NCBI GenBank assembly: GCA_015229095.1 | Contig: JADGCE010000031.1 | Span: 1-21,846 of the forward strand | DNA length: 21,846 nucleotides | Direction: 5' to 3' | Origin: Magnetococcales bacterium | Lineage (GTDB): Bacteria; Pseudomonadota; Magnetococcia; Magnetococcales; Magnetaquicoccaceae | Shown here: positions 15,736 through 21,846 of the stretch, piece by piece | Layout of the letters: each line of letters starts with the position of its first letter | Position numbering within the stretch: position 1 is the first letter of the stretch | The notes under the pieces: model-generated | The model's input: the letters and a program-made list of their open reading frames with translations, nothing else | Told to the model about the DNA's origin: nothing | Database searches by the model: none | Program-made: the position numbers and the translations under genes

Positions 15736-18101
15736 GAGGGTGCATCCGGCAGGTGTTCCACCCGTACCGTGACGGCGTTCAAGGCAAGGTCAGGCAGCTT
15801 CAGGGGCAACAGATGTGCGCTGGTGGCCTTGAAATCTCCCTGCCATCCCCCCTGGGCGTGGCGCAACGTGACCCGATAGAGGCCGGGACGGGGCACCCAC
15901 CAATTCATGGCACCTGCACCGAACCCTTGGGCCGTAAAGGTAAAAGCGGACTCTCCCTCCTGCGTGAGTTTCCATATCCGCCACCGTCCATCCACCAGAT
16001 AGGGCGCAGGGGCCGCAGGAAACTGGTCGGCGAGGGGATGCGCCGTCAAGGCCACCACAACCTCGGTATGGGCCTCATCCAGGGCAATGTAGAGGCTGCC
16101 ATGCTGATGGCGTTGCCCGACCACGCCCACCGAGCGGGACCAATCCACCGCCCAATGGGTGGCATGGTCAAAGCGGATGGTCTGGACCGCCCCTCTCTGG
16201 GCGATGCGCCACTGTTTTTCTCCCAGAAGCTCCATGCGTGTTGAAAAAAATCCTTGCACAATGCGGGAAAAATGGCTGGTCGTGATGGGAGCCAGTTCCT
16301 GTCGGCGCACATACTCCAAATTGGAGCGCAGCGCGGTATAACTGGATAGTTTCTCCCCGGAATAAATATGATAATAAATATTGACAGGTTTCATGCGCCA
16401 GGGGATTTCGGTGTTTTCCAGGGTATGCACCAGGTAGCGAAAGCCAAAAAACCGATCGGTCCACAGGTCGGTATAGGTGTTTTCGTTGGAATTGGAGGAG
16501 TATACCTGATGATAGGGCCCCACCTCTCGCGCCAAGGGTGCGATCCAGGAGAGCGAGGGATATTCCTGATCGAAACGGGTGTCGCCCCCGTTGATATCTT
16601 GCAATCCCAACCGCCGGACGGTGGCGATGGACTCTTCGGAAGGGTGTGTATTGCCAGACCAATGGATGATGGCCACCTTTTTGTCCGGGGGGGCAAAGTG
16701 TTCTGTAAAGCGTACCGCACCTTCGAGTTCCTTGTTCATGTCGAACGGTTCCACCCCATAGCTGCGTGGAATTTTGTGTCCCATGGTCAGGGTGCTCTTT
16801 TTTTCGACGGGAGTCTCCTTGCTCTGTTCCGTTGTTTGATCCTGGGGGGCGGTTGTTTCCGCAGAATCTTTCCGTTTATACAAAAATTCCTGAATGCGCT
16901 CCATGCCAATATCGGGAGCCAACTCCTGCTGGGGCAACAACCAATGGCGCAGCAGCGCCGTCATGGAGTGGAATCCCTTTTGGGGATAATACTCCAGGAA
17001 GGGCTTTTCTCTGGCCTGTGTGTAGTCTTTGAAAAAAATCCAATCCAATGGATGGCTGTAGGTGTGGCTGCCCAACTCCACGTGCGGGAGTGCGAATATG
17101 CGGCGCGCGATCTCCTGGGCTGCCTGGGTGCCAAACCAGGCCGGGTCCAGGTCCCCTGCAATGGGAGCCACGGTGACAGGCAGATCGTCATACCGTTCCA
17201 GAATCTCTTTGAGGATCACCTCGGCAGAGAGGCGATTTTTTTCCCGGTACGGACTGATCTCCGAAAGATTGCGCCAGCCGTCGCCATCAATGTGGCTGTA
17301 AAAAATGCGCCGTCCTGAGAGTGTGGATGTGTCGGGGGCAGGGGTGTGCCGTTCCAATCCCAGGGCCTGGCGAAAAAACAGGATGGGATTGATATGCCAC
17401 TGTTTTTGGAACATCTCCGGATTCTTGAAGACCGCATAGTTGGCTGCCACATATCCCCCCAACGGACCAACCGCGACCAGATCACTGGCGGTGGCCGGAT
17501 CCTCCGAGTGGTTGACCGTGAGATAAGATTTGACCCGTCCATTCACGATGGACATGCGGTCGTAGGGAGGCAGCAGACCGCTCAGAGGACGTTCAAACTC
17601 CACCATCTCGGAATCCTTGCGTACAACCTTGACCTTGTAGGTCAACTGTACCCACTCGCCATCCTGGCGCATCCCCATCTTGTTCCAGAATCGATTGCGG
17701 CGGGCCAGGGAGAGTGGATTTTCCTGGTCACCCATGAAAGGGGAGTTGCCCAGAACCACCACCCGGATGCCCGCCTCCATGGCCTGTTCCAGCCAAGTCA
17801 GGATGGTGTCCGGGTTGGAAAAGGCGCTTTCAGTCCACACGACAATACCCTGCACCCCCTCCAGGGCGGATAGGGGTGGCAAGGGCTGCTGTTGGTCCAG
17901 ATAGTGGACGACCAGTCCGAAATGGTTCAAGATCACTTCACCCCAGCGATGCAAGGGCTGGAAGCGACTCTCTTCATACGTTTCGGAGGGATTGTGAAAC
18001 GCCAAGACGGTTCGGGATACCGGTTTACCGGCACCGTTTCCGGTCGCGACCGTACCCATCCAGAAAATGCCCATCACCATCCACAGCAGCACCTTTTTCA
18101 C
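15732..18101 (-). CDS. pelA: PelA deacetylase half
   Basis: 789 residues from GTG 18101, which has a strong ribosome binding site (GGTGGAG) seven bases upstream and gives a clean signal peptide (KKVLLWMVMGIFWMGTVATG). The frame extends to TTG 18128, but that start lacks a site. An alpha/beta domain (about 30-130, VLAFHNPSETYEESRFQPLH onward) matches the middle domain of Pseudomonas PelA. The polysaccharide deacetylase (CE4-like) then shows HIDGDG with Asp272 and Asp274, and GSHTYSHP with His346 and His350. These correspond to the catalytic and metal residues D528, D530, H600 and H604 of P. aeruginosa PelA. A beta-rich C-terminal region follows. A charged, Thr/Lys/Glu-rich linker of about 35 residues near 405-440 is an insertion. 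It should partly deacetylate the GalNAc polymer in the periplasm. The N-terminal hydrolase domain is not here but in the preceding gene. Confidence 0.94.
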   Translation of the reverse strand: MKKVLLWMVMGIFWMGTVATGNGAGKPVSRTVLAFHNPSETYEESRFQPLHRWGEVILNHFGLVVHYLDQQQPLPPLSALEGVQGIVVWTESAFSNPDTILTWLEQAMEAGIRVVVLGNSPFMGDQENPLSLARRNRFWNKMGMRQDGEWVQLTYKVKVVRKDSEMVEFERPLSGLLPPYDRMSIVNGRVKSYLTVNHSEDPATASDLVAVGPLGGYVAANYAVFKNPEMFQKQWHINPILFFRQALGLERHTPAPDTSTLSGRRIFYSHIDGDGWRNLSEISPYREKNRLSAEVILKEILERYDDLPVTVAPIAGDLDPAWFGTQAAQEIARRIFALPHVELGSHTYSHPLDWIFFKDYTQAREKPFLEYYPQKGFHSMTALLRHWLLPQQELAPDIGMERIQEFLYKRKDSAETTAPQDQTTEQSKETPVEKKSTLTMGHKIPRSYGVEPFDMNKELEGAVRFTEHFAPPDKKVAIIHWSGNTHPSEESIATVRRLGLQDINGGDTRFDQEYPSLSWIAPLAREVGPYHQVYSSNSNENTYTDLWTDRFFGFRYLVHTLENTEIPWRMKPVNIYYHIYSGEKLSSYTALRSNLEYVRRQELAPITTSHFSRIVQGFFSTRMELLGEKQWRIAQRGAVQTIRFDHATHWAVDWSRSVGVVGQRHQHGSLYIALDEAHTEVVVALTAHPLADQFPAAPAPYLVDGRWRIWKLTQEGESAFTFTAQGFGAGAMNWWVPRPGLYRVTLRHAQGGWQGDFKATSAHLLPLKLPDLALNAVTVRVEHLPDAPS

Positions 18102-18105
18102 AGGA

Positions 18106-18999
18106 TTACTCCACCGGTTCCAAGACAATGCGCTCCAGGTCCGGGGTGGCCACGTAGGGAATAAAGCCGTTGGCCCGCTGCTCCTTGTAGCAGCGCATCA
18201 TGCCCTGGCTGTCTTGCGGGTCACGATAATCCAGCGAGAAGAGGGTCAGATGGGGATGTTTTTTGCGCATGTTCTGCAGAATCGTCACCTGTTGGCGATA
18301 TTCATCCTCATCAACCCATTGGTAGAGTTTGCTGGCGAAATCAAAGCGGGAACGGATGGACTCTCCCAGTATTCCCTGGATCTGGGGTGCCACAACGGGC
18401 AAAATCTCATATCCACGATTGACCATGATATAAATGAGCGGATAGTGCTTGCGGATGGTTCTTACCAGCCGGGCGGCGGCTTCGGTCATCCCCTGGTAAC
18501 GCCTGGGATCCGTGCGTTCCAGGTGCGGAGGGTTATCCAAGGTATCCAGGAACAGGCCATGAAACCCACGGCGCAAAATATCCGGGATCAACTCCTCAAT
18601 GACCCGCGCGCTCCAGTGGGGGCTCCGCACGTCCACATGGTAGCTGCCAGGCCAGTTGGGATTTTCATCCAGGAGAATGTTGTCTGCCTGGACACGCGCG
18701 AAATAGGGACGATTGGATGCCACTTCGCCCAGACTCAGATATCCCAAAAGCGTTTTGCCCCGATCAGCCAGGGTATGCAGGGGAATATGGGCATGGCTGT
18801 CGAACACCAGGAGATCATAGGGATCGAGCACCTCTATGGGTGTCGTATCGCCGTAATAGACCAAAAAGCGTTTTGTTTCTTCCCCCATGGCTGGCATGAT
18901 GCCCAGCCAAACGGCTGCGGCTAGCAGCACACCTCGGCAAACGATGTACCACCCATGGACTCTGGATTGGGCGGAACGGGAACTAACGCGCTGTGGCAT
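18106..18999 (-). CDS. pelA: Endo-alpha-1,4-polygalactosaminidase (GH114-type), PelA hydrolase half
   Basis: 297 residues from ATG 18999. An N-terminal signal segment (YIVCRGVLLAAAVWLGIMPA) ends near MGEE. The mature part is a TIM-barrel of the GH114/TM1410 group: RFLVYYGDTTPIEVLDPYDL, then LGYLSLGEVA, FHGLFLDTLDNP and GILGESI. Candidate catalytic acids are Asp152 (LFLDT) and Glu213 (LGESI), which line up in order and spacing with D160 and E218 of P. aeruginosa PelA. In Pseudomonas this domain is fused to the deacetylase and cuts Pel, releasing cell-free polymer. Here it is the first gene of the operon, four bases before the deacetylase start. The frame continues to GTG 19068, but that choice adds residues before the signal peptide. 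Confidence 0.9.
   Translation of the reverse strand: MPQRVSSRSAQSRVHGWYIVCRGVLLAAAVWLGIMPAMGEETKRFLVYYGDTTPIEVLDPYDLLVFDSHAHIPLHTLADRGKTLLGYLSLGEVASNRPYFARVQADNILLDENPNWPGSYHVDVRSPHWSARVIEELIPDILRRGFHGLFLDTLDNPPHLERTDPRRYQGMTEAAARLVRTIRKHYPLIYIMVNRGYEILPVVAPQIQGILGESIRSRFDFASKLYQWVDEDEYRQQVTILQNMRKKHPHLTLFSLDYRDPQDSQGMMRCYKEQRANGFIPYVATPDLERIVLEPVE
18109..18115 (-). promoter_or_regulatory. Ribosome binding site deciding the pelA deacetylase start
   Basis: GGTGGAG on the minus strand lies just inside the end of the hydrolase gene (stop TAA at 18106-18108), with seven bases to GTG 18101. It supports that GTG over the upstream TTG 18128 and shows the two PelA halves are translated as separate, adjacent proteins. 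Confidence 0.7.
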
Positions 19000-19018
19000 T
19001 GTACTGTACACCAGGGCC

Positions 19019-19076
19019 AGTATATTTTGCAGGCGACCATTCGCTTTGGTAAAGTGTAACCCATGCACCGGGTTAC
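19019..19076 (-). promoter_or_regulatory. pel operon leader: weak -10 candidate and inverted repeat
   Basis: Upstream of the first pel gene (ATG 18999), the minus strand has TATACT (19019-19024) as a -10 candidate, but no convincing -35 at 16-18 bp. Further upstream a perfect 7-bp inverted repeat, GTAACCC-N7-GGGTTAC (19056-19076), lies where an activator or repressor would bind relative to that -10. I see no sigma54 -24/-12 pair and no match to a known FleQ site. The assignment is tentative. Confidence 0.3.
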
Positions 19077-19188
19077 TCGAAAGAGGTGTTGCGGAGGATC
19101 ATGAAAACTTGTTGGGTGACCGGAGTGTCTTGGCTCCCCGTTTGACTGGACACGGAAAGGTCGGATTGTGGTTTCATGTCCATGATGG

Positions 19189-19390
19189 TCATGCCGCCAG
19201 TGCCTTGTCGACATCAGCCTCCACCTCCACCATTTCTTGCAGCTTCTTCTTGGCGGCCTTGGCCCAGTGCTGCCGCTTCGGAATCGTGATGGAGATCCTG
19301 CCAACATAGGCATCTGCCGGGGTGACTGGATCGCCGCCACCCTCCGGCCTCAAGGCCCAATGTGGCCTGATTGTGTTGCGCCGCAACAGG
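19189..19390 (-). pseudogene. C-terminal fragment of an integrase-type (DDE) transposase
   Basis: The minus-strand reading NTIRPHWALRPEGGGDPVTP, then PKRQHWAKAAKKKLQEMVE, ends at a TGA at 19189. The N-x-x-R-P-H-x-A-L pattern is the hallmark of the end of IS3/IS481-type integrase catalytic cores. Nothing upstream in the frame belongs to a transposase: it runs into the 5' region of the 19500 gene, so only about 65 C-terminal residues survive. It sits between the pel leader and the small plus-strand genes. The remaining sequence from 19077 to 19188 shows no gene. Confidence 0.5.
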
Positions 19391-19499
19391 GCTGTTTTGC
19401 AGGGAGGGCGCCAACAGAAGGATTGTCCCCTTTTACAGTAGCGGGTTAAGTCTGGTAGTCTGTCCGGGTGTTTGTCACAGCAGGCGCGAGGAGCTCCCC

Positions 19500-19727
19500 A
19501 TGACACGATCTCAACCGATCACCCTGCCCGACCAGCGGCTCACACTCTCACGCAAGGATGCGGCGGACGGCGTCGACACCCTTTTCGACACCGTCGCTGG
19601 TCTGTTGGAGGCTGACCGCCGTGTTGATGGGATGGCCAAGCGCCCCATATGTTTCAAGACGAGCACGGCACTTCGCAAACGAGTGGATACCCATGAGACT
19701 CTGGACCATCCACCCGCGCTACCTTGA
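19500..19727 (+). CDS. Small hypothetical protein (75 aa)
   Basis: ATG 19500 follows AGGAG at good spacing. The product starts MTRSQPITLPDQRLTLSRKD and continues DTLFDTVAGLLEADRRVDGM, a probable amphipathic helix, before a basic, His/Pro-rich tail (ALRKRVDTHETLDHPPALP). I recognise no family. It overlaps the next gene by 35 bp in another frame. The good ribosome binding site supports translation, but the odd tail may mean the original C-terminus was lost, or that this is a leader ORF for the glycosylase gene. Confidence 0.42.
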   Translation: MTRSQPITLPDQRLTLSRKDAADGVDTLFDTVAGLLEADRRVDGMAKRPICFKTSTALRKRVDTHETLDHPPALP

Positions 19728-20127
19728 CGCCAAGGGGTTGGTTGCATTGTGGCGCGAGGCTCTGTTGGCACAGGCTGTCCTGCGGGGTGAGACCCGGGGG
19801 TATCGCCACCATCCGCAACTGGCGCGTTTTCTGGGATCGCCAGACCCGCACGGGGCCATTGCCAGCTATCTGCAGGGAGTATGGGCAGAGGCTCAGAGCC
19901 GGGGATACCGGTTTGATCTCTTCCGCATCGCCCATCCGGCGGCAACGGATGTGATAGAGGAAACGACAGGGCAATTGCTGTTCGAGTGGATGCACCTGCG
20001 GCGCAAGCTGGCCGTGCGGAATCTGGAGACACTGACTAGGTGGAAAGAGGTGTCTGTCCCGGACTCTCACCCACTCTTTCGGATCGTGGATGGAGATGTG
20101 CGCCCGTGGGAGCGCGGCACCGCATGA
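19693..20127 (+). CDS. Pyrimidine-dimer DNA glycosylase / endonuclease V family protein
   Basis: 144 residues starting MRLWTIHPRYLDAKGLVALW, followed by REALLAQAVLRGETRGYRHH, PQLARFLGSPDP and ASYLQGVWAEAQSRGYRFD. These are the family-defining segments of the Pyr_excise (PF03013) proteins, distant relatives of T4 endonuclease V (138 aa), which cut at UV-induced pyrimidine dimers through glycosylase and AP-lyase action. In T4 the N-terminal amine and Glu23 are catalytic; I do not claim the equivalent Glu here. The frame is open further upstream, but homology begins at this Met. It overlaps the preceding small ORF, so translation may be coupled. A link to pel is not evident. Confidence 0.78.
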   Translation: MRLWTIHPRYLDAKGLVALWREALLAQAVLRGETRGYRHHPQLARFLGSPDPHGAIASYLQGVWAEAQSRGYRFDLFRIAHPAATDVIEETTGQLLFEWMHLRRKLAVRNLETLTRWKEVSVPDSHPLFRIVDGDVRPWERGTA

Positions 20128-20249
20128 ATTGACCCAACCCCCCACCGCTCCCGCTGCTCCTCCCACAACACAGGAAACGGCTGGCCCAATGTTCTCCACG
20201 CTCTTTTCAGAGTCATGGTGTCGAGTTTTAGTCTACTCATCTTAATGTA

Positions 20250-20576
20250 TCAGGTTATTTTCAGCAGCCGACCCATGTTTGCTGTTTCTAATATTTTCCG
20301 AATGGCCGGGCGTGCGTTGATTATTTCGATGGATGCGCCCCCGTTTCCGGTACGGATGTCTATTAAAACTCGCAATACATTCAGCATGCCAAGCGCAGAT
20401 GAATCAATATACTCCGTTCCAGCCAGATCTATGATAAAACGCCTGCCATAAATCGTTTCATCGGTTTCATTGCGATATGCGGCCTGGAACCGAGAAAACA
20501 TCTCATAACCAAAATGGCCGCTGATGCGGATGACGGTCTCATGCTCAAAACGTAGGACTGAAATTGTACCGGACAT
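20250..20576 (-). CDS. STAS-domain protein (anti-sigma factor antagonist type)
   Basis: 108 residues forming one STAS domain: SVLRFEHETVIRISGHFGYE, then RRFIIDLAGTEYIDSSALGM and GGASIEIINARPAIRKILE. The IDSSALG loop carries the Ser (Ser59 or Ser60) that is phosphorylated by a partner kinase in SpoIIAA/RsbV proteins. Such proteins control a sigma factor by binding or releasing an anti-sigma kinase; no such partner lies in the window. The start ATG 20576 follows a G-rich region containing eight consecutive G (20589-20596 as C on plus) which includes the ribosome binding site. It is divergent from the phasin gene. Confidence 0.88.
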   Translation of the reverse strand: MSGTISVLRFEHETVIRISGHFGYEMFSRFQAAYRNETDETIYGRRFIIDLAGTEYIDSSALGMLNVLRVLIDIRTGNGGASIEIINARPAIRKILETANMGRLLKIT

Positions 20577-20723
20577 GAACGATTCCCACCCCCCCCTTCA
20601 GGACTACAAGCGAACAAGGATAACACGCTTTCCTTGCGGGAATTCAGAAGAATTGTAGCTTCCAGATCCAGTTTCCAGGCAACCAGGGGCGAGACAGTCG
20701 CTTGCAACACGCAAAAAAACAGG

Positions 20724-20752
20724 TTGACAGGTTGGGAGGAGAGGATTATGCT
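20724..20752 (+). promoter_or_regulatory. Sigma70-type promoter of the phasin gene
   Basis: TTGACA (20724-20729) is a perfect -35, and 17 bases later TATGCT (20747-20752) matches the -10 at four of six positions. Transcription should start near 20759, about 50 bases before the phasin ATG. The -10 lies inside the left arm of the palindrome described separately. Confidence 0.7.
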
Positions 20753-20782
20753 GCACTGTAACAATGCTGCGGTGCAGCATAA
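20746..20782 (+). promoter_or_regulatory. Palindromic operator with PhaR-type motif
   Basis: Perfect 11-bp arms TTATGCTGCAC (20746-20756) and GTGCAGCATAA (20772-20782) flank a 15-base spacer. The spacer repeats ATGCTGC (20764-20770), and CTGC-GGT-GCAG at 20767-20777 fits the CTGC-N3-4-GCAG site reported for Rhodobacter PhaR, the repressor of phasin genes. Overlap with the -10 and the start point suits repression. The regulator itself is not in the window. Confidence 0.68.
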
Positions 20783-20808
20783 CCTGAACACATTGAAAGG
20801 GGACTCAA

Positions 20809-21165
20809 ATGGACGGGAAAGTCGCTGAGCACGTTGTGGAGCTGAACCGGAAAATGCTGAACTCCATCTCCGGATTGCAGAAAATCAACGAGCGTACCAT
20901 GAAAGAGTTGGCCGAGCAGCAGGCCAATGCGGCGGAGTCGTTTGTCTCGGTCAGCTCCGAGCAGATCAAGGGGATGGGCAATCTCACTTCGGCTCAGGAT
21001 GTGGCGATCGCCCAGTCGAATATTGTGACCGAAGTGGGCAAGATGATGGCGGACAATGCCCGGCGGACGATGGAGTTGTTGTCTCGCAGCCAGAACGAGT
21101 TGAAGGGGCTGATTGAGCAAGAGCTGAGCGACATGGTGGCGCAGGCCAACTCCATGACCCAATAA
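20809..21165 (+). CDS. Phasin family protein
   Basis: 118 residues, almost entirely amphipathic helix, beginning MDGKVAEHVVELNRKMLNSI and containing ERTMKELAEQQANAAESFVS and NARRTMELLSRSQNELKGL. This matches the Phasin_2 (PF09361) group, proteins that coat polyhydroxyalkanoate granules. It is a normal length for a short phasin. The ribosome binding site AAAGGGGA is strong, and the gene has its own promoter and operator. The symbol phaP would be reasonable, but small granule and non-granule phasin-like proteins cannot be told apart from sequence alone. Confidence 0.85.
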   Translation: MDGKVAEHVVELNRKMLNSISGLQKINERTMKELAEQQANAAESFVSVSSEQIKGMGNLTSAQDVAIAQSNIVTEVGKMMADNARRTMELLSRSQNELKGLIEQELSDMVAQANSMTQ

Positions 21166-21358
21166 TGTTGGAGCGCGTGAAGTATGGGATGCCTGTTCGG
21201 CGCTTTTTGTGCTTGAATGGGGTGGGTTGAACCGGGGGCATATGCCTGCTGTCGGCTGTTTTTCCTTCACGGGACGGTGGTCAAGGTCGGTTTCCCGAAC
21301 TCGATGCTGCGGCGTGCAGGTGGCAGGGGATGGCAGGCGTATGGGCACAGGGGAGGGG

Positions 21359-21607
21359 TTAGACGGTAGTCCCCCGGTCAATCACAGACAGGATTTTTTT
21401 CCTGACAAAGCTGGCGTCAAAATTGGCCAAGTCGCACACCAACTGAAAGTGCTGTCCCCCTTCGCGGAACCAGCGCCTGGCCGTCTCTCTTCTGGAGGGG
21501 GTTTTACCGGACAAAGCCTCCCGCAGCGCTTCATCCAATACGGCCACCCACAGTCTTTGTTCAGCCTCCATCACAGGGGAGACCCAAAACCCACGCGAAG
21601 ATTCCAT
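21359..21607 (-). CDS. Small hypothetical protein (82 aa)
   Basis: ATG 21607 has an ideal ribosome binding site (GGAGGTGAAT). The frame extends to 21667, but without comparable support. The product reads MESSRGFWVSPVMEAEQRLW, then LDEALREALSGKTPSRRETA, RRWFREGGQHFQLVCDLANF and DASFVRKKILSVI. It is helical. The RRWF-x5-F-x-x-VCxLA-x-xDxxFVR pattern recalls small helix-turn-helix-like proteins in alphaproteobacterial prophages; I do not know a function for these. Confidence 0.65.
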   Translation of the reverse strand: MESSRGFWVSPVMEAEQRLWVAVLDEALREALSGKTPSRRETARRWFREGGQHFQLVCDLANFDASFVRKKILSVIDRGTTV

Positions 21608-21714
21608 ATTCACCTCCAGCAGAAACAAAGGGGATGAGGTCGGTCTGCATATCATTGTCATCGGCATCTGATCCGGTTTCCTGAAGCGACAAGTGGGGGG
21701 ATCGCCTGTTCAGT

Positions 21715-21789
21715 CCCCGTTTTCCTCGCAGGCACAATCAGGCCGGAAACCGGGGTGGTTTGGTGTTTGCAGGGGGCGTTTCCGCCCCC
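21715..21789. repeat. Inverted repeats near the right edge
   Basis: An 11-bp inverted repeat with one mismatch (CCCCGTTTTCC, 21715-21725, with GGAAACCGGGG, 21745-21755) is followed by a perfect GGGGGCG-TTTC-CGCCCCC hairpin (21772-21789). Neither is followed by a T-run on either strand. They may be another copy of the GC-rich hairpin repeat type or regulatory structure for a gene beyond the edge. I see no gene in 21668-21846. Confidence 0.45.
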
Positions 21790-21846
21790 CGGCCGTGGTG
21801 TTTCCTCGGAGACCGACGAAACTATTTCTTGGCGTTGTTCTCCTGC

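Noticed and set aside
14719..15879. 386-codon open frame on the plus strand
   Set aside because: It is antisense to the TPR scaffold and pelA, is Gln- and Gly-rich in a shadow-frame manner, and has no recognisable domain.
16368..17318. 316-codon open frame on the plus strand
   Set aside because: It is antisense to the PelA deacetylase, whose catalytic motifs are intact on the minus strand.
19000..19190. Cyclic di-GMP riboswitch in the pel leader
   Set aside because: I could not find the conserved GEMM core or paired stems; only a simple 7-bp inverted repeat is seen.
21166..21210. Terminator after the phasin gene (AGCGC ... GCGCTTTTT)
   Set aside because: Only five pairs with a loop of more than 20 bases; too weak to call.
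1..21846. tRNA or rRNA genes
   Set aside because: No cloverleaf with the GGTTCRA T-loop pattern and CCA end, and no rRNA-like conserved stretch was recognised.

Overview
The window is dominated by a complete pel (PEL exopolysaccharide) biosynthesis operon. It runs on the minus strand from about 19.0 kb down to 4.4 kb in the canonical order A-B-C-D-E-F-G. Two of its components are divided. PelA appears as a free-standing GH114-type hydrolase followed by a separate deacetylase. PelB appears as a TPR scaffold gene and a separate beta-barrel porin gene with its own signal peptide. The other genes are packed with short overlaps (TGATG, ATGA) or gaps of under 70 bp, as expected for one transcript.

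The organism is a Gram-negative bacterium: it has an outer-membrane porin, a lipoprotein and periplasmic export proteins. It has a moderately GC-rich genome and a phasin, so it probably makes polyhydroxyalkanoate. A PhaR-type operator in front of the phasin, the large PAS hybrid kinase, and clustered GC-rich hairpin repeats suggest an alphaproteobacterial or Magnetococcales-like host. That assignment is inference, not proof.

Layout: 1-3416 (+) is a partial PAS-PAS-PAS-kinase-REC-REC-Hpt hybrid sensor kinase, cut by the window edge. Converging on it is a single-domain response regulator (3441-3842, -). The stretch 3.9-4.4 kb holds two broken insertion-sequence fragments, one IS110-type and one IS5-type. 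The pel operon fills 4396-18999 (-). Upstream of it lie a leader with an inverted repeat, a transposase/integrase tail fragment (about 19.2-19.4 kb), a small unknown ORF and a pyrimidine-dimer DNA glycosylase family gene (+). The right end carries a STAS-domain protein (-), a phasin gene (+) with a clear sigma70-like promoter overlapped by a palindromic operator, and a small unknown gene (-).

How the pel genes work together (known from Pseudomonas): the inner-membrane complex PelD-PelE-PelF-PelG polymerises and exports the GalNAc-rich chain when PelD binds cyclic di-GMP. PelA deacetylates and trims it in the periplasm. PelC and the PelB TPR scaffold guide it to the PelB porin. The sequence supports every one of these parts, including the cyclic di-GMP inhibitory-site motif on a degenerate GGDEF domain in PelD. 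The most unusual features are the split PelA and PelB, a recently duplicated domain in the porin gene, and a five-hairpin palindromic cluster lying exactly between the two pelB halves.
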